64,000 nucleotides of DNA, taken from the NCBI GenBank assembly GCA_029851415.1, contig CM056742.1, positions 63,994,454-64,058,453 of the forward strand, given 5' to 3'. Under the pieces are notes generated by a model that worked only from the letters and a program-made list of their open reading frames with translations, was not told where the DNA came from and searched no databases. The translations under genes were made by a program, and so were the position numbers. Numbering within the stretch: position 1 is the first letter of the stretch; each line of letters opens with the position of its first letter. Origin of the DNA: Eretmocerus hayati. Taxonomy: Eukaryota > Arthropoda > Insecta > Hymenoptera > Aphelinidae. Positions 11,297 through 23,239 of the stretch are shown here, piece by piece.

Positions 11297-12690
11297 TCAA
11301 TCCTCCACACACATTGGGAGATTTAATCTGATCAGTTCCTCTGGTCGAGCCTCTGTTAGGATCTCGACGAACCAATCAAATCCCTTCTCGTCCATTTTCC
11401 GCGCTAAATACTTATCAAATTCAATTCTAAAACAAGTTTGACTGAATATTAGATCTTTACCTCCTATATTGCTCATTATTATGACCATCCTCGAGTCTAT
11501 TTTTCCACAGTCTATTGTTATTCCACGATACTCTGTAGTATCTGTTGTATTGCGCACTCCATTTCACTTCATCTTTTGTATTGATCGGCGGATATTTTGG
11601 TCATACACTACCGGTCAAAAGTATGAGGACATCTGTGAATCAAGCTGGTGATTTTCAGAGTTGGATATCTCAGAACCTATTGGTCGTATAGAGCTCTGCG
11701 TGGTCGCATTTTGAAGCTCATATCAAGCACTTTCAAGTCTATTTCCAGTATTTCTCGCGTATAATACTGGAGACACTAGAGTCAAAGAAATGACTTTTTT
11801 CGCAATTTTTCAGGGTAGGTACGAACGCCCGACGGTTTTGGAGAGGTTGTTGGATCGCTATGAGACCGATGCCATCTTCAAGCCCATGAAAAAAACTCGA
11901 AAGTCCGTTTTTGGACGTCTCTCAAAGTGGTTCTGGCATTGAGATATGACAGATTGTCTGCGGGTGTTTTTCTCTCTAAAAATCACACGGTTAATCCAAA
12001 AATGATGAGAAACAGCCCAGTCCAAGGTAGGTAGCCTTCACATTCGATGGCTATTTTGATGTTGATTCGAACTCTTGCAGGAATGAGGGTCAGCTGTTCC
12101 AAAAAAAGCTGTTTTTCATCATTTTTGGATTATCGAGGGATTGTTTGAGAGAATAACTCCCTCACTAAATCAGTTAGATCTCGGGACTAGAACCAATTGG
12201 AGACACGAACAAAAACGGATTTTGAAGGTCTTCTCTTGGGCTTGGAGATGCCATTGGTCTCATGGCAATCTACTAATCTCTCCAGAATCGGCAGGCGTTC
12301 GTACCTTGCTTGAAAAATTGCGAAAAAAGTCATTTTCCTGACTCGTGTGTCTCTGGTATTATACGCGGGATGGGAAATACAGAAAATAGATTTGATAGTG
12401 CTTGATATGAGCTGTGAAATGCGACCACGCAGAGATCTCTGCGATCAATAGATTCTGAGATATCCAACTCTGAAAATCATCAGCTTGATTCCCAGGTGTC
12501 CTCAGACTTTTGACTGGTAGTGTACATCGCGCACATCTCAACCCACTCTAGTTCGTTTAGCATCATCCACCATGTTATTCCACTCAAAATTATCTCAAAC
12601 TTCTTCCATATATCATCCCATTTTATAAGCAGAGGCAACTCTCATCCTCTGAAACATCGTACAGGAAATTCCCTCAATTCTTTCCAGGAC
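11297..12690 (-). pseudogene. Unrecognised coding remnant split by a MITE
   Basis: A minus-strand frame ends at TGA 11297-11299 (RLNLPMCVED), runs up to the MITE at 11606, and continues in the same frame on its far side at 12525 (motifs LEWVEMCAMYDQN, IKWDDIWKKFE). Removing one TA target duplication restores frame continuity, which is hard to explain by chance. At least two in-frame TGA codons are present (near 11570 and 12650). Total decayed length is roughly 190 codons. I do not recognise the protein; composition resembles a real gene. It may be a captured viral or host gene relic. It lies about 200 bp downstream of the next remnant, on the same strand. Confidence 0.45.
11606..12522. mobile_element. 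Tc1/mariner-type foldback MITE, copy 1
   Basis: Termini CACTACCGGTCAAAAGT and its complement (ACTTTTGACTGGTAGTG) are flanked by TA on both sides (11604-11605 and 12523-12524), the Tc1/mariner target signature. Inverted arms of several hundred bases meet in the centre with repeated ATCATTTTTGGATT blocks. Length 917 bp; a second copy of 923 bp is at 29326-30248. No transposase is encoded, so it is non-autonomous. Confidence 0.9.
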
Positions 12691-12879
12691 AATTTTTTTG
12701 AAAAGTGTCTGTATGAATGAAATGGGGGAATACTCACTTAGGAACTACCCTACTGCTATTCTCAGTCCACCCTCACTCATTTCTCTCTCTTTGAGCGGTA
12801 TATCATTGTGACCCTTGCTCCTCCGTTCAAAATCTCCAATCTCACTGATGCTTGTTGATGATCATTACGATGATTGTGG

Positions 12880-13553
12880 CTATCTATCACACCTGTTTGC
12901 TCGTGGTGGTGCTAGTGGGGTTAGAGCTGCTCCTGGTGTTGCTTGTACTTGATTCATAATTTTGAAAACGGCCAATCCTCCATCAAAAGTATTCTGGTGC
13001 ACTATCTCCGATGAAGCTTTCAGCGGAGTCCCTATGTCTCGAAGTACTCCTAATTCTATCTCACTCCAATCCACATATAGTTTTTCCAAATCATTCATGG
13101 GACTTGGCATGCCTCTGAGCTCTTGCCAGACGGGGATAAATCCTGCACATGGTGGGATGTCATCTGCTCCCAAGTTGTTTAGCTCACCAAAACAACTTGT
13201 ACTGGGGATGGTGTATCTCCCTCCTCATCCACAATTATCATGGATTCGTGCTCACAATGACTCGCATCGTAATTATCGTCATTATTGCACCTCCTACCTT
13301 GCTCTACAGATGCAAGATATCTATATCCACCTTGGATTTCTGCAAAAGCACTCACAAATGCTGTTGGGGCAGGGACTTTGAACGTATCGTTCCTCTCTAT
13401 GTCCTCTAGGCGGAAAACAACTGCTGGGTCGTACCTCGTCTCCAATTTCCTCACACCGAAAGCTCGAAGACTCTCATTCAGAGGTAACCCGTAAAACTTT
13501 CATGTATCAAAGGTGATCAATCGATGATTGTTTAGTTGTTGAAATAGTGCCAT
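12880..13553 (-). pseudogene. Unrecognised coding remnant, possibly virus-derived
   Basis: Starting from ATG at 13551-13553, a minus-strand frame stays coherent for over 200 codons with one in-frame TGA (13500-13502) and one frameshift near 13175. Short markers are RLEDIERNDTFKVPAP, EIQGGYRYLASVEQG and, after the frameshift, GFIPVWQELRGMPSP. The composition and few breaks suggest a once-functional gene. I cannot assign it to a family from memory; an integrated RNA-virus gene is one possibility, a captured host retrogene another. Confidence 0.4.
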
Positions 13554-14399
13554 CACGCCTGTGGTGCAACAACTAACTGACTGGACAGCTCATCGTTCCG
13601 AATAGTTCCATACCTTGAACAATAAAAGCGAATAAAGAGGGGGGAGCCTGCCATCAATTATAATTTTTCTCTCAAGAAGTTAGCATATAACCGTCCCTCT
13701 GTCTTTGTACTCGCAACGAGAGCAATTGTGGGATCACTTATCCAATGATTCGATTCATTCGAGCGCAAACCGTGTACGTTTATCTTTACTCCACTGTCAC
13801 GTTCTTTCGTAAAGAAAATAAATGAAACTTCCTGTTTGCGTGAGAGTCATGATCATCCGAAGCCGGCTCACACTGTACATGTACGATCAGAGGAACGCAC
13901 CTGATACGAATCGCACATATGCTCTCGCAATTTTGAGTCGCTCGAGTGAAAACTGTTCTGCTCCTATTCTAGATAGTTCCCCTTCCTCTCATGATTCCTT
14001 TCCCAACCAGCGTATGTTCACAATGTTCTGAAAACTTGTTGTATTAGACACGGTTGCACATGAGAATTGTCGACAGTCAGTTGACCCCTCCGAGCAAGTT
14101 CTCACGTCCGGGTAAGTCTTGCATAATGCCAGATGTATTTCTTCCAATAATATCCGCGTATTCGGTTCTCCTAAAACAATGTGATGTTTTCAAACGAAAT
14201 CGACGCGTGAGGAGCGTGAGATACATCCCTAGTATTTTTTGGGGCTTTGCGGAACTTGCTCAGCGTTTTACCGACATGATTTTTGCATCAGGATTTATAT
14301 CGCGGAGACCTTACCGGTCTTATGAGACGTATACATGTTAAGGGTCCTTAAATTCGTTCTGCGCCGAACTCCTGGACGCAGCTGAAGATTACGTGAATG
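13554..14399. other. No gene recognised
   Basis: Contains plus-strand frames at 13822-14031 and 14054-14341 with no recognisable motif. Nothing links them to the remnants next door. I see no repeat structure. Confidence 0.3.
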
Positions 14400-14730
14400 A
14401 AAAGGCCCTTAAGCATTCCTACGGAAACGCCTAAGGGCCACCCCTTCCGCATGCACTGAGAAACTTGTGGTGCAGATTTGCACCACAAATCGTAGACGAA
14501 TCCGCACCACGGTGCGTGGTACAGCGGCGCTCCACGCTGTAGTGCAAATCTGCACCACAGTGCGCCAGCTCCGCAACACAGAGTAGTATTGCCAAAATGC
14601 ACCGCAGTGTGTTTCGAATGTGCCCTACAGAGGCAGTCGACTCCCGTGTTGAACGGCGGCAGCTGTGCTGTGGCAATGTCAGGTGTCTGGCGGGTAAACG
14701 GTGAGCAGGGGCCACAGGCAGCACAGCAGC
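14400..14730. repeat. GTGCACCAC-rich dispersed repeat, copy 1
   Basis: Multiple GCACCAC/GTGGTGC half-palindromes and a GTGGTACAGCG block shared in inverse orientation with 17250-17470. Minus-strand open frames of 84 and 166 codons here follow from the biased repeat composition. Confidence 0.5.
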
Positions 14731-14777
14731 ATGCATCGTAACCGATGTAATAGCTGAGCTACATACACTCATAGATT

Positions 14778-15045
14778 CCCAGGAAGGCGAATGAACCCGC
14801 AAATGCCTGGATGCTCGGACCAGAAATTCTGTTGGGGGAAAAATCAACCCCAAAACCCAGGAAGGCAAATCCACCCACAAATACCCGGATGCTCGGACCG
14901 ATAATTCTATCCGGGGAAGAATGGACCCCAAAACCTAGGAACTCAAATTAATCCGCAAATAACTAGACGCTCGGACTGGAAATTCTATCGGGGGATGAAA
15001 TCGAATCCCAAAACCTAAGGAAGGCAAATAATCGGATGCTCGGCA
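14778..15045 (+). repeat. 78-bp tandem array, locus 2
   Basis: GGATGCTCGGACCAGAAATT-type anchors start at 14809, 14887 and 14965 (exact 78-bp spacing) and again at 15034 after a 9-bp deletion. Each unit continues with a GGGGGAA, an AAAACC(C/T)AGGAA and a CCGCAAAT block. About 3.4 units. The same consensus, more decayed, is at 3940-4215, so this is a dispersed satellite-like family. Confidence 0.85.
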
Positions 15046-15399
15046 CACCTCGCTCTGAGGTGCAATGAGTATCACGAAACTGACACCAAAATCTACCTAT
15101 TACATGTTTTTCGGGAGCTCGTACAAAAGAACAATCGGGCTCAACCTCAATCATATCTAATCGGTTCATGCCTCAAAATGACGAGTAAAGTGGGTTTTCT
15201 CTCTACATAAAGTCAACATCGGATGAAAATGGCAAATTTCGCCATGAATCATCATTATTCCTCTGTAACTCGGGGAGTATCGATTTCATCGAATAATGTA
15301 ACAAGTACATTTCTGTCGGCCCTCTCAAGATCTACAAGAAAGATCTATAACAATGTTTCGAATGATGAGTCCATCTTGACTTACGAGGCACTTTTTCTG

Positions 15400-16470
15400 T
15401 AGTATTTTGAATAACCTATCGATTCATTACCCGCAAAGCCTCCTAGAAGCCGTTCTAGCCCTTGCCAGACTCAAAATAGTACAGACTAGTGCATCAAATA
15501 GACTTTTACAATAAGTCATTTTGAAGGAAATTCCAAGGGCTATCGTTTAAAGATAGTTTCACCAGCCCAAAACCTAATGGGCATGCTGGTGAGGCCATTT
15601 TCTGTTGAAGAATGAGCTTTGAAAATGCTTTTCCAGTGTCTTGACGACTTTTAATGACTCAAATGATTCTGAGAAAATACATTTTCGATGTAAAATGACT
15701 CGGCAAACACGATGAAAATGAATTCAGAGCTCTACAAGGAGTTCCGGCTTCATGAGAAATCATTTTCTAATTTTTTGACATTTTTACGCACAAGAAAAGT
15801 CCAGAATAGCCATATCTCAGAAGGAATACTCCAAATTTCATTAAAGTGTAGGCTGGAACCATATCAGTCGAAATAAAAATTGAAAAATCTTTTTTGCAAC
15901 TGTGTGCGCGAAGTTGTAAAAAAATGAGACTTCTCTTCATCATTTACAGTGCGAGAAGTAATGCGTGAATGACTTCTCACACAGTTTTACATTTACGTGT
16001 GTGTGCGTGAATGTAACTTCTCGCTCTAATGCATTTTCATTCACGCACAGTTCCAACATATGATGTCACGTCATCCCTCTGAATTTGGCCTTTCTTGAAA
16101 ACTTCGTTCCCAAGATAATCTTGCTTGGACAGTGGTGCATTTAATTACAATTTCGCGCACAGTTGCAAAAAATAGTATACGCAACACGTGCGAGAAGTTT
16201 CCGCACACGTTGCCAACTCGCGCGAGAAGTAACATTCACGCACACTTCGAAAGTTGTTTCAAAGTGTGCGTGAATATTAACTTCTCGCACTCGTTTGGCA
16301 ACTTGTGTGGAAATTGACCTTCTCGCACTTGTTGCGTAATATACTATTCTTGGAGGGGTCAAAAAAGATACGGGCTACACCGTGAATCAAGGTTATTTTG
16401 AGTCTGGCAAGGGCCAGAACATCTTTTAGAAGGCTTTGCAGATGTTGAATCGATAGATTTTTGACCCTTC
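15400..16470. mobile_element. ~1.07-kb element with ~75-bp terminal inverted repeats
   Basis: Left arm 15400-15479 and right arm 16394-16470 are inverted copies including GCAAAGCC(T/C)TCTA and CCCTTGCCAGACTC blocks. No transposase. The centre holds a separate palindrome at 16171-16348. Target-site duplication is not clear, so superfamily is open. Confidence 0.6.
16171..16348. repeat. Near-perfect 178-bp palindrome
   Basis: AATAGTATACGCAACACGTG reads back as the complement at the right end; the arms carry repeated GCGAGAAGT and TTCACGCACAC blocks and meet at about 16258. Similar GCGAGAAGT/ACTTCTCGC blocks also occur at 15950-16025. Likely a nested hairpin element inside the surrounding element. 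Confidence 0.75.
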
Positions 16471-16675
16471 TTTCGAATGCCATGAGCCAAATCGCGATTG
16501 GTGAGGATGGTCAAAAGTTATATGCAAATTGCCTAGGCAATATTTCAAATCTTGGATTTATGGAAAAACCACTTATATAGACCTGGGTGATGCAAAAAAA
16601 ATTTTTGGCCCTATAAACTGTTGGAACTATCTTTTTTCAACACTATGGAACGGGGGAAAAACGTATTTTGGACGG

Positions 16676-17197
16676 GAACGGAAAAAAAGTATTCTGATTC
16701 TGAGCATTCCCCATGTAAAACATACGATTCCGTGAACATATACGATCATGGAATCGGAGGATTCCATGGTCATGTATGATCATACGTAAAACAGTTTCAA
16801 ACATTCTTTTTTATTCCGAAAAGTTGTGATATACTGATTCAAACCTATTCTAACATGAATACGTCACGGTACTGATCATACTACTAGAAAAAAATCTTCC
16901 CAAGAGTCGGTTTCGAGTTTCAAAAAAGTGACATTTTTCACGAAACCTTTCTCTTCAGTGCTTCAAATGTTCAATACCTGAGAATGACTCTGGCAAAGAT
17001 TTTTCTGAGTGATGATTGATTAATAAGTGAGGTACTAATGTTACACCAGTCGTAAATTAGTATATCACGTTTTTCCGGAATGAAAATGATAAATTTTCAA
17101 ATCGATTTTATATCTGATCATATATGAACATGGAATCTTATGTTCTACATGGGTCCATATTGGAATGCTCAGAATTTCTAAAAAGGATATGATCTGA
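16676..17197. repeat. Inverted-repeat element, ~520 bp
   Basis: A left arm at 16676-16750 (TTCTGAGCATTCC, ACATACGATTCC) is inverted at 17115-17197 (GGAATGCTCAGAATTTCT). A small palindrome around GGAATCGGAGGATTCC lies at 16750-16770 inside it. No coding content. Confidence 0.55.
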
Positions 17198-17249
17198 ACA
17201 ATTGATCTGCAAAAATTTGATCCTCTCTAATTTTTACGCCATGATGCAA

Positions 17250-17470
17250 CCTTACTCGTGGCGACGATCCGCTCAACAGCGTGGTGCAAAATGCCACCAC
17301 AGCTCGAGCCGAGCTGCCGGTGGAGAGGGTATCGCTGTGCTGCCACTCTGCGCAACCGCGTGGAGCGTCGCTGTACCACTGTGGTGCACTTTTGCACCAC
17401 GCGTGGTGCACGGAATTCGACCCGCTTTTGTGGTGGCAATCTGCACCACAAGTTTTTCAATGTGCTAGCA
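17250..17470. repeat. GTGCACCAC-rich dispersed repeat, copy 2
   Basis: Inverse-orientation relative of 14400-14730, with GTGGTGCACTTTTGCACCAC-like palindromes. Several open frames on both strands overlap here and are compositional. Confidence 0.5.
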
Positions 17471-17523
17471 TGTGCCTCACTCTCACCCATTTCATACACG
17501 CGTTGTATGTCCCTCATGTCGTG

Positions 17524-19059
17524 CACTTACAGCACTGCATCTCATGCACGTACCGCAATGCATGTCATACACGTACCGCACTGCATGTCACGCACGTACC
17601 GCACTACATGTCATGCCTGCACGTAACGCACTACATGTCATGCACGCCCTGCGCCGCATGCTCTGCATATCGCGCACGGCTGAGTTGCGATGCATGATAT
17701 GCATTCCACGGATGGAAATGTTGCGCCTGCGCCGCTGAATGTGTATGGTGAATAGTTTATTATATTCTACGATATAAGGATCCACGTGATTTTCGATCCA
17801 GTTAAAAAAAAAAAATTTCAAAACAGTGAGATACTTTGCCACAACTTCATGAGCTTAATTTTGCACTGATTTTGATGAAACTTTTTTCTGAATCTGCAGG
17901 AAAATTATCCGCACGTGGGTAAACATTGAATTCTGTTCTCCGTTGTTTGGTTGATTTTATATTCACTATCAACCTATCTGACCGCAAGATGGCGCCACAA
18001 TCGTTGTTCTGGAGGTACAGAGCGCCCGTAACATGAGACCCAAGGGATTGATACGCGGCAGTGACCGGACGACATTTTTTGATCAAGTGAACGTTTTCCC
18101 ATGTTTTTTAGTGGAAAAAAAACAAATTAAACAAGAGCGGTTGTTGCCGGGCAAGCCTTTTCAGTGAAAAATCTAGGTCACGCAACAATTTTGCGATTCT
18201 CATCCGGAGGTGTGTTCGCTCATCTTTGATTTGCCGAGTTCCTGATCCTGAACGAATCTGAGACTTTGCAAACTAAGGCGGGTGGTCACCTTTTTGGATA
18301 CGAATCGTGAGAAGGTTGCTTAACCTGGATTTTTAATCGTAACGACTACGGTTGCCGCTGCCGACTTTTCTCCCATTTGTTCACGAGAAAACACGAAGGA
18401 ACTTGTTCCTCTGACTGATGAAAAATGAATGGACGGTACACGGATATTTAAGAGAAAATTTCTGGACAGGATCCGATGACGCGTTGATTGTATTGTACGG
18501 ATCATATCCTGGGGCGGTCATGATTCCTGGCCTCATCGCAATTCATAATCTAAATCCACAAGGAGAAATCGATATAATCGTGTATGTACGCGAATGTCAG
18601 TTTCTGAGTTCATCACTTGTGTCGGTCGCCACCTGGGTGCCGAGTTTTTCCCGACCTGTTTCTATATTCGCGGATCAGATTTATCTGTTTCAATGAACGC
18701 AGAGCCCCATTTTCCACTCGAAAATTTCTCATCATAGGGATCGAGAAGCATGTGGATCCTTTTATCGTAGAATATGATAAACTACTCACCATACACATTT
18801 AGCGGCGCAGGCGCAACATTTCCATCCGTGGAATGCATATCATGCATCGCAACTCAATCGTGCGCGATATGCAGAGCATGCGGCGCAGGGCGTGCATGTC
18901 ATGTAGTGCGTTACGTACCGGCATGACATGTCGTGCGGTACGTGCGTGACAAGCAGTGCGTGACGTGCATGACATGCAGTGCGGTAAGTGCATGACATGC
19001 AGTGCGGTAAGTGCATGACCTGCAGTGCGGTTGGTGCATGAGATGCAGTGCGGTAAGTG
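17524..19059. mobile_element. Foldback element whose ~280-bp terminal repeats are built of 23-bp tandem units
   Basis: Termini CACTTAC...GTAAGTG bound inverted arms at 17524-17800 and 18735-19059. Each arm contains four to eight degenerate copies of a 23-bp unit (ACGTACCGCACTGCATGTCA plus TGC), then a shared non-repetitive part (GGATGGAAATGTTGCGCC, GGATCCACGTG-like). This architecture is that of Foldback/Galileo-type elements. The 0.9-kb centre holds a 92-codon plus frame (18418-18696) with no recognisable transposase motif. Confidence 0.8.
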
Positions 19060-19074
19060 GCAAGAATTATGGCA

Positions 19075-21520
19075 GAAGGTGAGCATTATCGAAACACTTA
19101 GGATACATACAAAAGTATACTTGAAGGAAACTTGAGGTTACATAAATGGACAAGCAATGATACCTACATCAAATAGCTGATTATTCACTCAGGATAACGA
19201 TTATCCTTATAAGACACACATACAACTGAACTAATGCATGACATACTCGTGATCTTCCTTCTTGTAAGAAATGCACTGATCGCTACTTTGAATACTCCGA
19301 CGGGAGTTAACAAACGGGTTTTAACTGAGACAGATTCCCACATCTGCATTGCTTGCAGCGAGAACGACTCGCCATAGGCAGTAGCGCGCGTTGGGGGTAC
19401 GTGCATTTTGGAAGACTCAAATCGTTGTGATCGTCGCACTTCTTCATCTAAGGGCTCTACAAGACCGTGCAAGTATTTAGGAGTACTAGTAGTGAAAATC
19501 TTAAACGTTTGTACACTTGAAAAATGATCCCGTCTACGTGCTAATCGCATACAATATGGGCGTTCGTAGTATAGTCCAAGCTCGGCATCACGGCGAAGAT
19601 GGAAAATAAATCGAACGCACGTGTTTAGGAGTCGCTCAAATTTCGTTTCTAAGTACCCTGATAGGTTCTAATAGACCAACCAAGCATAATGAAAATGAGG
19701 CATTATCGGTGCGTTGACGAGCGTTTTCTTCATATGAGACTGATATGAATATCAGTCGACAAAAAATGTCCACGGTAACGCAACTTATGCAGGATTCCAT
19801 GAACTTTAGAGCAAATGCTGGCCACATGAGCGTTCCAGGACAAGTCCTTCGCGAAAAACACCCCCAAATTTTCTATAGACTCTCGAAGAGGCATAACATG
19901 ACCATTAACAAGTATTGGTGGCAAACTTCGCACATCGATCTCATGTGGTAATGTACGGGAGCAGACAGCATTGCTAGAGTCTTTTGGATATTCAGGATCA
20001 ATTTATTATCATCGGCCCATCGCGCGATACTTGCTAAATTTGCGTTGTGTTTCTCAGTCATCAATGATACCCCGCTAGGTCTCCCTTGTATAAAGATTTC
20101 GAAATCATTCGCAAACAACATACCCTTACAGTACTTGAGTATGTGAAGGATGATGCATATCAAAAAAATGATTAGTCCTGGGTTCGGACCTGGAGGAAAC
20201 CCTGAGAAGCTAGGCTTGAAATCAGGTACCCACAATCTTCATCAACTACAGCTTGCAATCGATCGCTTAAATATGAGTGAAACCAAGCCAAAGCCTCATT
20301 TGAGAGGTTTATTCCTCTCATCCTCATTAGAAGTTGCTCATGACTAACACTGCAAAATGCGGACTTGAAGTCAAACAGGGCTTGAAGGGTGACCAGGCCA
20401 TTCTCGATTCCGAAACGAATGTCCTCGGAGCCCTTGAATAGAGCGGTTTGCGTGCTGTAATTAGCACGTAATCCAGACTGGAATGGGATTAATATCTGAA
20501 AACTTTCAAGATATCCTACCAACTGATTGGTTATCGCTGTGTCAAAAATTTTGGCGAAGTGTGGAAAATTTGGAATAAGCCTCGTATCTCAGGATTATTG
20601 CGGGCGTGGAACCTTGCTTAATGTGATCACAAGTGATTTTCTTCAAATCTTAGGGTATTAGCTTGTAGCAATTGATGTGTTGGATAAATTCACAAAAAAG
20701 GGTGTTAATGGAGGGAGAACTGACCGGAAGTATTGGAGAGACATGCCATCGTTACTTTAGCCTTTAGACTTTGGCGAACAAGTGAGCAGTGCTGCATACA
20801 CTTGATTCCGTCAACTGATTTCAGCGAAAATTTTAGATGATCACAATTTGAAGCAGAGTTCACGATCCGAAGTAAACTAGGTTCAGAGCAATTTGAGCGT
20901 TGACTAGACATTTCCGAGTGAAATTCATCGAGCTGCTTGATCGAAAGAATTTCTAACGGCGATTCATGTGTATCCTTAGAGAACCCCAACTTACGCGAAA
21001 CATTCCAGTAGCCTGCGTTACCAGATGCCTCCGAGAAACCTGAAAACAGTAATCATTTTTCGCCTCCTTCTTCTCATACTTTAGCTCTCTTCAAACGAGT
21101 TGATATTCATTCAAATGGGTTGGGTTTGCAGATCGTTTGGCTTGCTTATATTGCTTTGCCCTCTTCCCCGAGCTTCGAAGTAACCCAAGAAGCTACTCGC
21201 TCGCGCACGGTACGCGTAGACATACGGGACATTTGCTCGAGGAAATCGACTGCCAATTCTTGAAATTGACCTAATGAATGATCAACATTAACACAGTTAT
21301 ATAGTGACATACTGTCCACAGCATCTCCCAAAGCTCTACGGAAAACGTCTGCATCAAATTTGCCGAAATCTCTCGAGGGGATGGTCATTGATTTTTTAAC
21401 TAACGATGAGAATTTGTATTCAATGATGAAATAATCATGATCATTCATGGAAGGTGCGTCTGACTTTTTATGACCAATTCCTCCCACCCCAGAATCAGTC
21501 AGAATAATATCGATCTATGT
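19075..21520 (-). pseudogene. CR1/Jockey-like LINE relic: ORF2 linker, RT and C-terminus
   Basis: Minus-strand fragments in order: endonuclease-RT linker (21487-21146), RT N-terminus (20989-20705), fingers/palm with SGLRANYSTQTAL and FDFKSAF (20522-20172), PGLIIFLICI and FANDFEIF (20235-19873; canonical FADD changed), LGVFFAKDLSWNAHV (19933-19730), and a C-terminal basic tail (19550-19185). Many frameshifts and stops. The 3' end meets the foldback element at 19059. Decay is heavier than in the other CR1-like copies. Confidence 0.8.
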
Positions 21521-21649
21521 GACACTATTTTCAAGGTGGTGGGTGGCTCCAAACGGAACGCAATATCAAGAGGCGCGGTAGCTCCTCGCTGGCGAGCATG
21601 AGCAGACGAAAAATCGAGCGAGGCGCTCTGCCTATCCATACTTTGAATT

Positions 21650-22490
21650 GGGCTTGTTCTACATAGGATGCGCCTAGCGCGTGAGCGTATGCGCGCACGC
21701 TTGCGCTCAAAGCATTCAATGCAGAGAATTTCATGAAGCAGCTTTACCAGTCGTTTTCTACTCAGAATTTTCCCAAGGGAAGAGTTGGCTGTCGATTGGT
21801 AGGCCCCGACTGACATTGACGAGCCAAAAATCAAGTTTCTTTATGTTTTTCCACAATCAATTAGAGAAAAACATCAGTGTTGGCCACCCTAAGAATTACC
21901 CGCTCTTTCATTATCGGTGAAATACGAAACCTATGACATTGATTGATGGTGGTCTTCGGATGACTTCTTTGTGTCAGAAAAACAATTTTTCTCATGTTTT
22001 TTCACGAACAAATAGGAAGAATCAGCAGTGGCGGACCAGCGAGCCTATTCAGGAAAAATTCAGGTTGAGCAACGTGTTTGCAACTCGGTATCCGCATTGG
22101 TGAACACCCTTGCGAAGACTGTAATTTTGTTTGGGATCAAAAACTACGCAAGATCAAGATGAGTGATCACTATCCCGGATACTGAATCACGAAAATGTTG
22201 CTACACCTATATCTTTTTCCGAAAAGGCTCGCGCGGCCAACGCATGATGTTTCTCCCTATTCGTTCATGGAAAAATATGGAGAAACTTGATTGGTGAACT
22301 CGATAATGTCAGTCAAGGCCCACCAAGCATCAACCAGTTCTTTACCTGTGGAAATTCCGAGTGGAAAACGACTGGTGAGGCTGCTCCATGAAAATCCCTG
22401 CATCAAATGCTTTGAGCGCAAGCGTATGCGCTTACGCTTACGCGCTGAGCGCGTCTTATGTAGAACGAGCCTTTGGGTTCTTTAACCTCA
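21650..22490. mobile_element. Palindromic element, arms ~240 bp
   Basis: Left arm (about 21650-21890) and right arm (about 22240-22490) are inverted copies sharing ATGCTTTGAGCGCAAGCGT, AAAACGACTGGT and an ATGTAGAAC end. Arms about 85 percent identical. No transposase. It directly adjoins the 5' side of the CR1-like relic. Confidence 0.7.
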
Positions 22491-22868
22491 CACTTTTTTT
22501 CCTCTTAGATTATTCACCTCATTAACGTTGCTCATACAGCTCTGTCATGCTCTAGCAAACCCTTTCTAATACGATTCAGGGTTCTGTACAATTATTTTTT
22601 CAATCCGAACCCTGGACGCGTTTTATTCAACACCGCAAATTCAGACCTTCGTTTTACATCTCAGTTCAATTTCACCAAACCCGTATTCCCACTCGAGAAA
22701 TATCAAAATGTCTCTACACATGTGGTGTATGTAAGATCCGTCCCTTATCATTCTTTTTCTTTTATACACACCGATACACCGGTGTATCGATGTATTGGTG
22801 TGTTTGGAAGAAGGAAGTGGTATATACAATATAGGTATATATAATATCAAAAATAATAGATAGAATAT

Positions 22869-22872
22869 ACTT

Positions 22873-22916
<44 letters not shown>
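22869..22916. repeat. (TA)n microsatellite
   Basis: About 24 TA units. It accounts for the YI-repeat frame on the minus strand at 22641-23006, which is not a gene. A 36-bp hairpin CACACCGATACACC...GGTGTG sits just upstream at 22764-22802. Confidence 0.9.
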
Positions 22917-22918
<2 letters not shown>

Positions 22919-23239
22919 TACGCGTGATGATTGCGCAGCGAGAAAGCGTGACAAAGAGACAGTTGCAGACAGTGCAAGGTGTTCTGTGGTGCAGACAGTA
23001 GTGCAAGCTGCGAGCTAGGCTGAGCTATACATGAACTCATTAATCAATTACTCAAAAAACAGATTTTGATTCTAATGGGAGGTAATAGATTGGTTCCCTC
23101 TCTGTAACCAAACAAAAAATTTCCTGTCTGAATAAGTGTCACAGTGCAAATGTGATAAGTGGCGATTTGCCTATATCCTCAATGAGAGTTGTGGCAAAAT
23201 TTCTCCCACAGGTTCTCATCATCATAATGCTGCAGACTT

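Noticed and set aside
17520..17700. CRISPR-like array (regular ~23-bp repeats)
   Set aside because: No unique spacers, units are directly abutting, and the array is mirrored as a terminal inverted repeat in eukaryotic DNA.
22641..23006. 121-codon minus frame with long YI repeats
   Set aside because: Translation of the (TA)n microsatellite.
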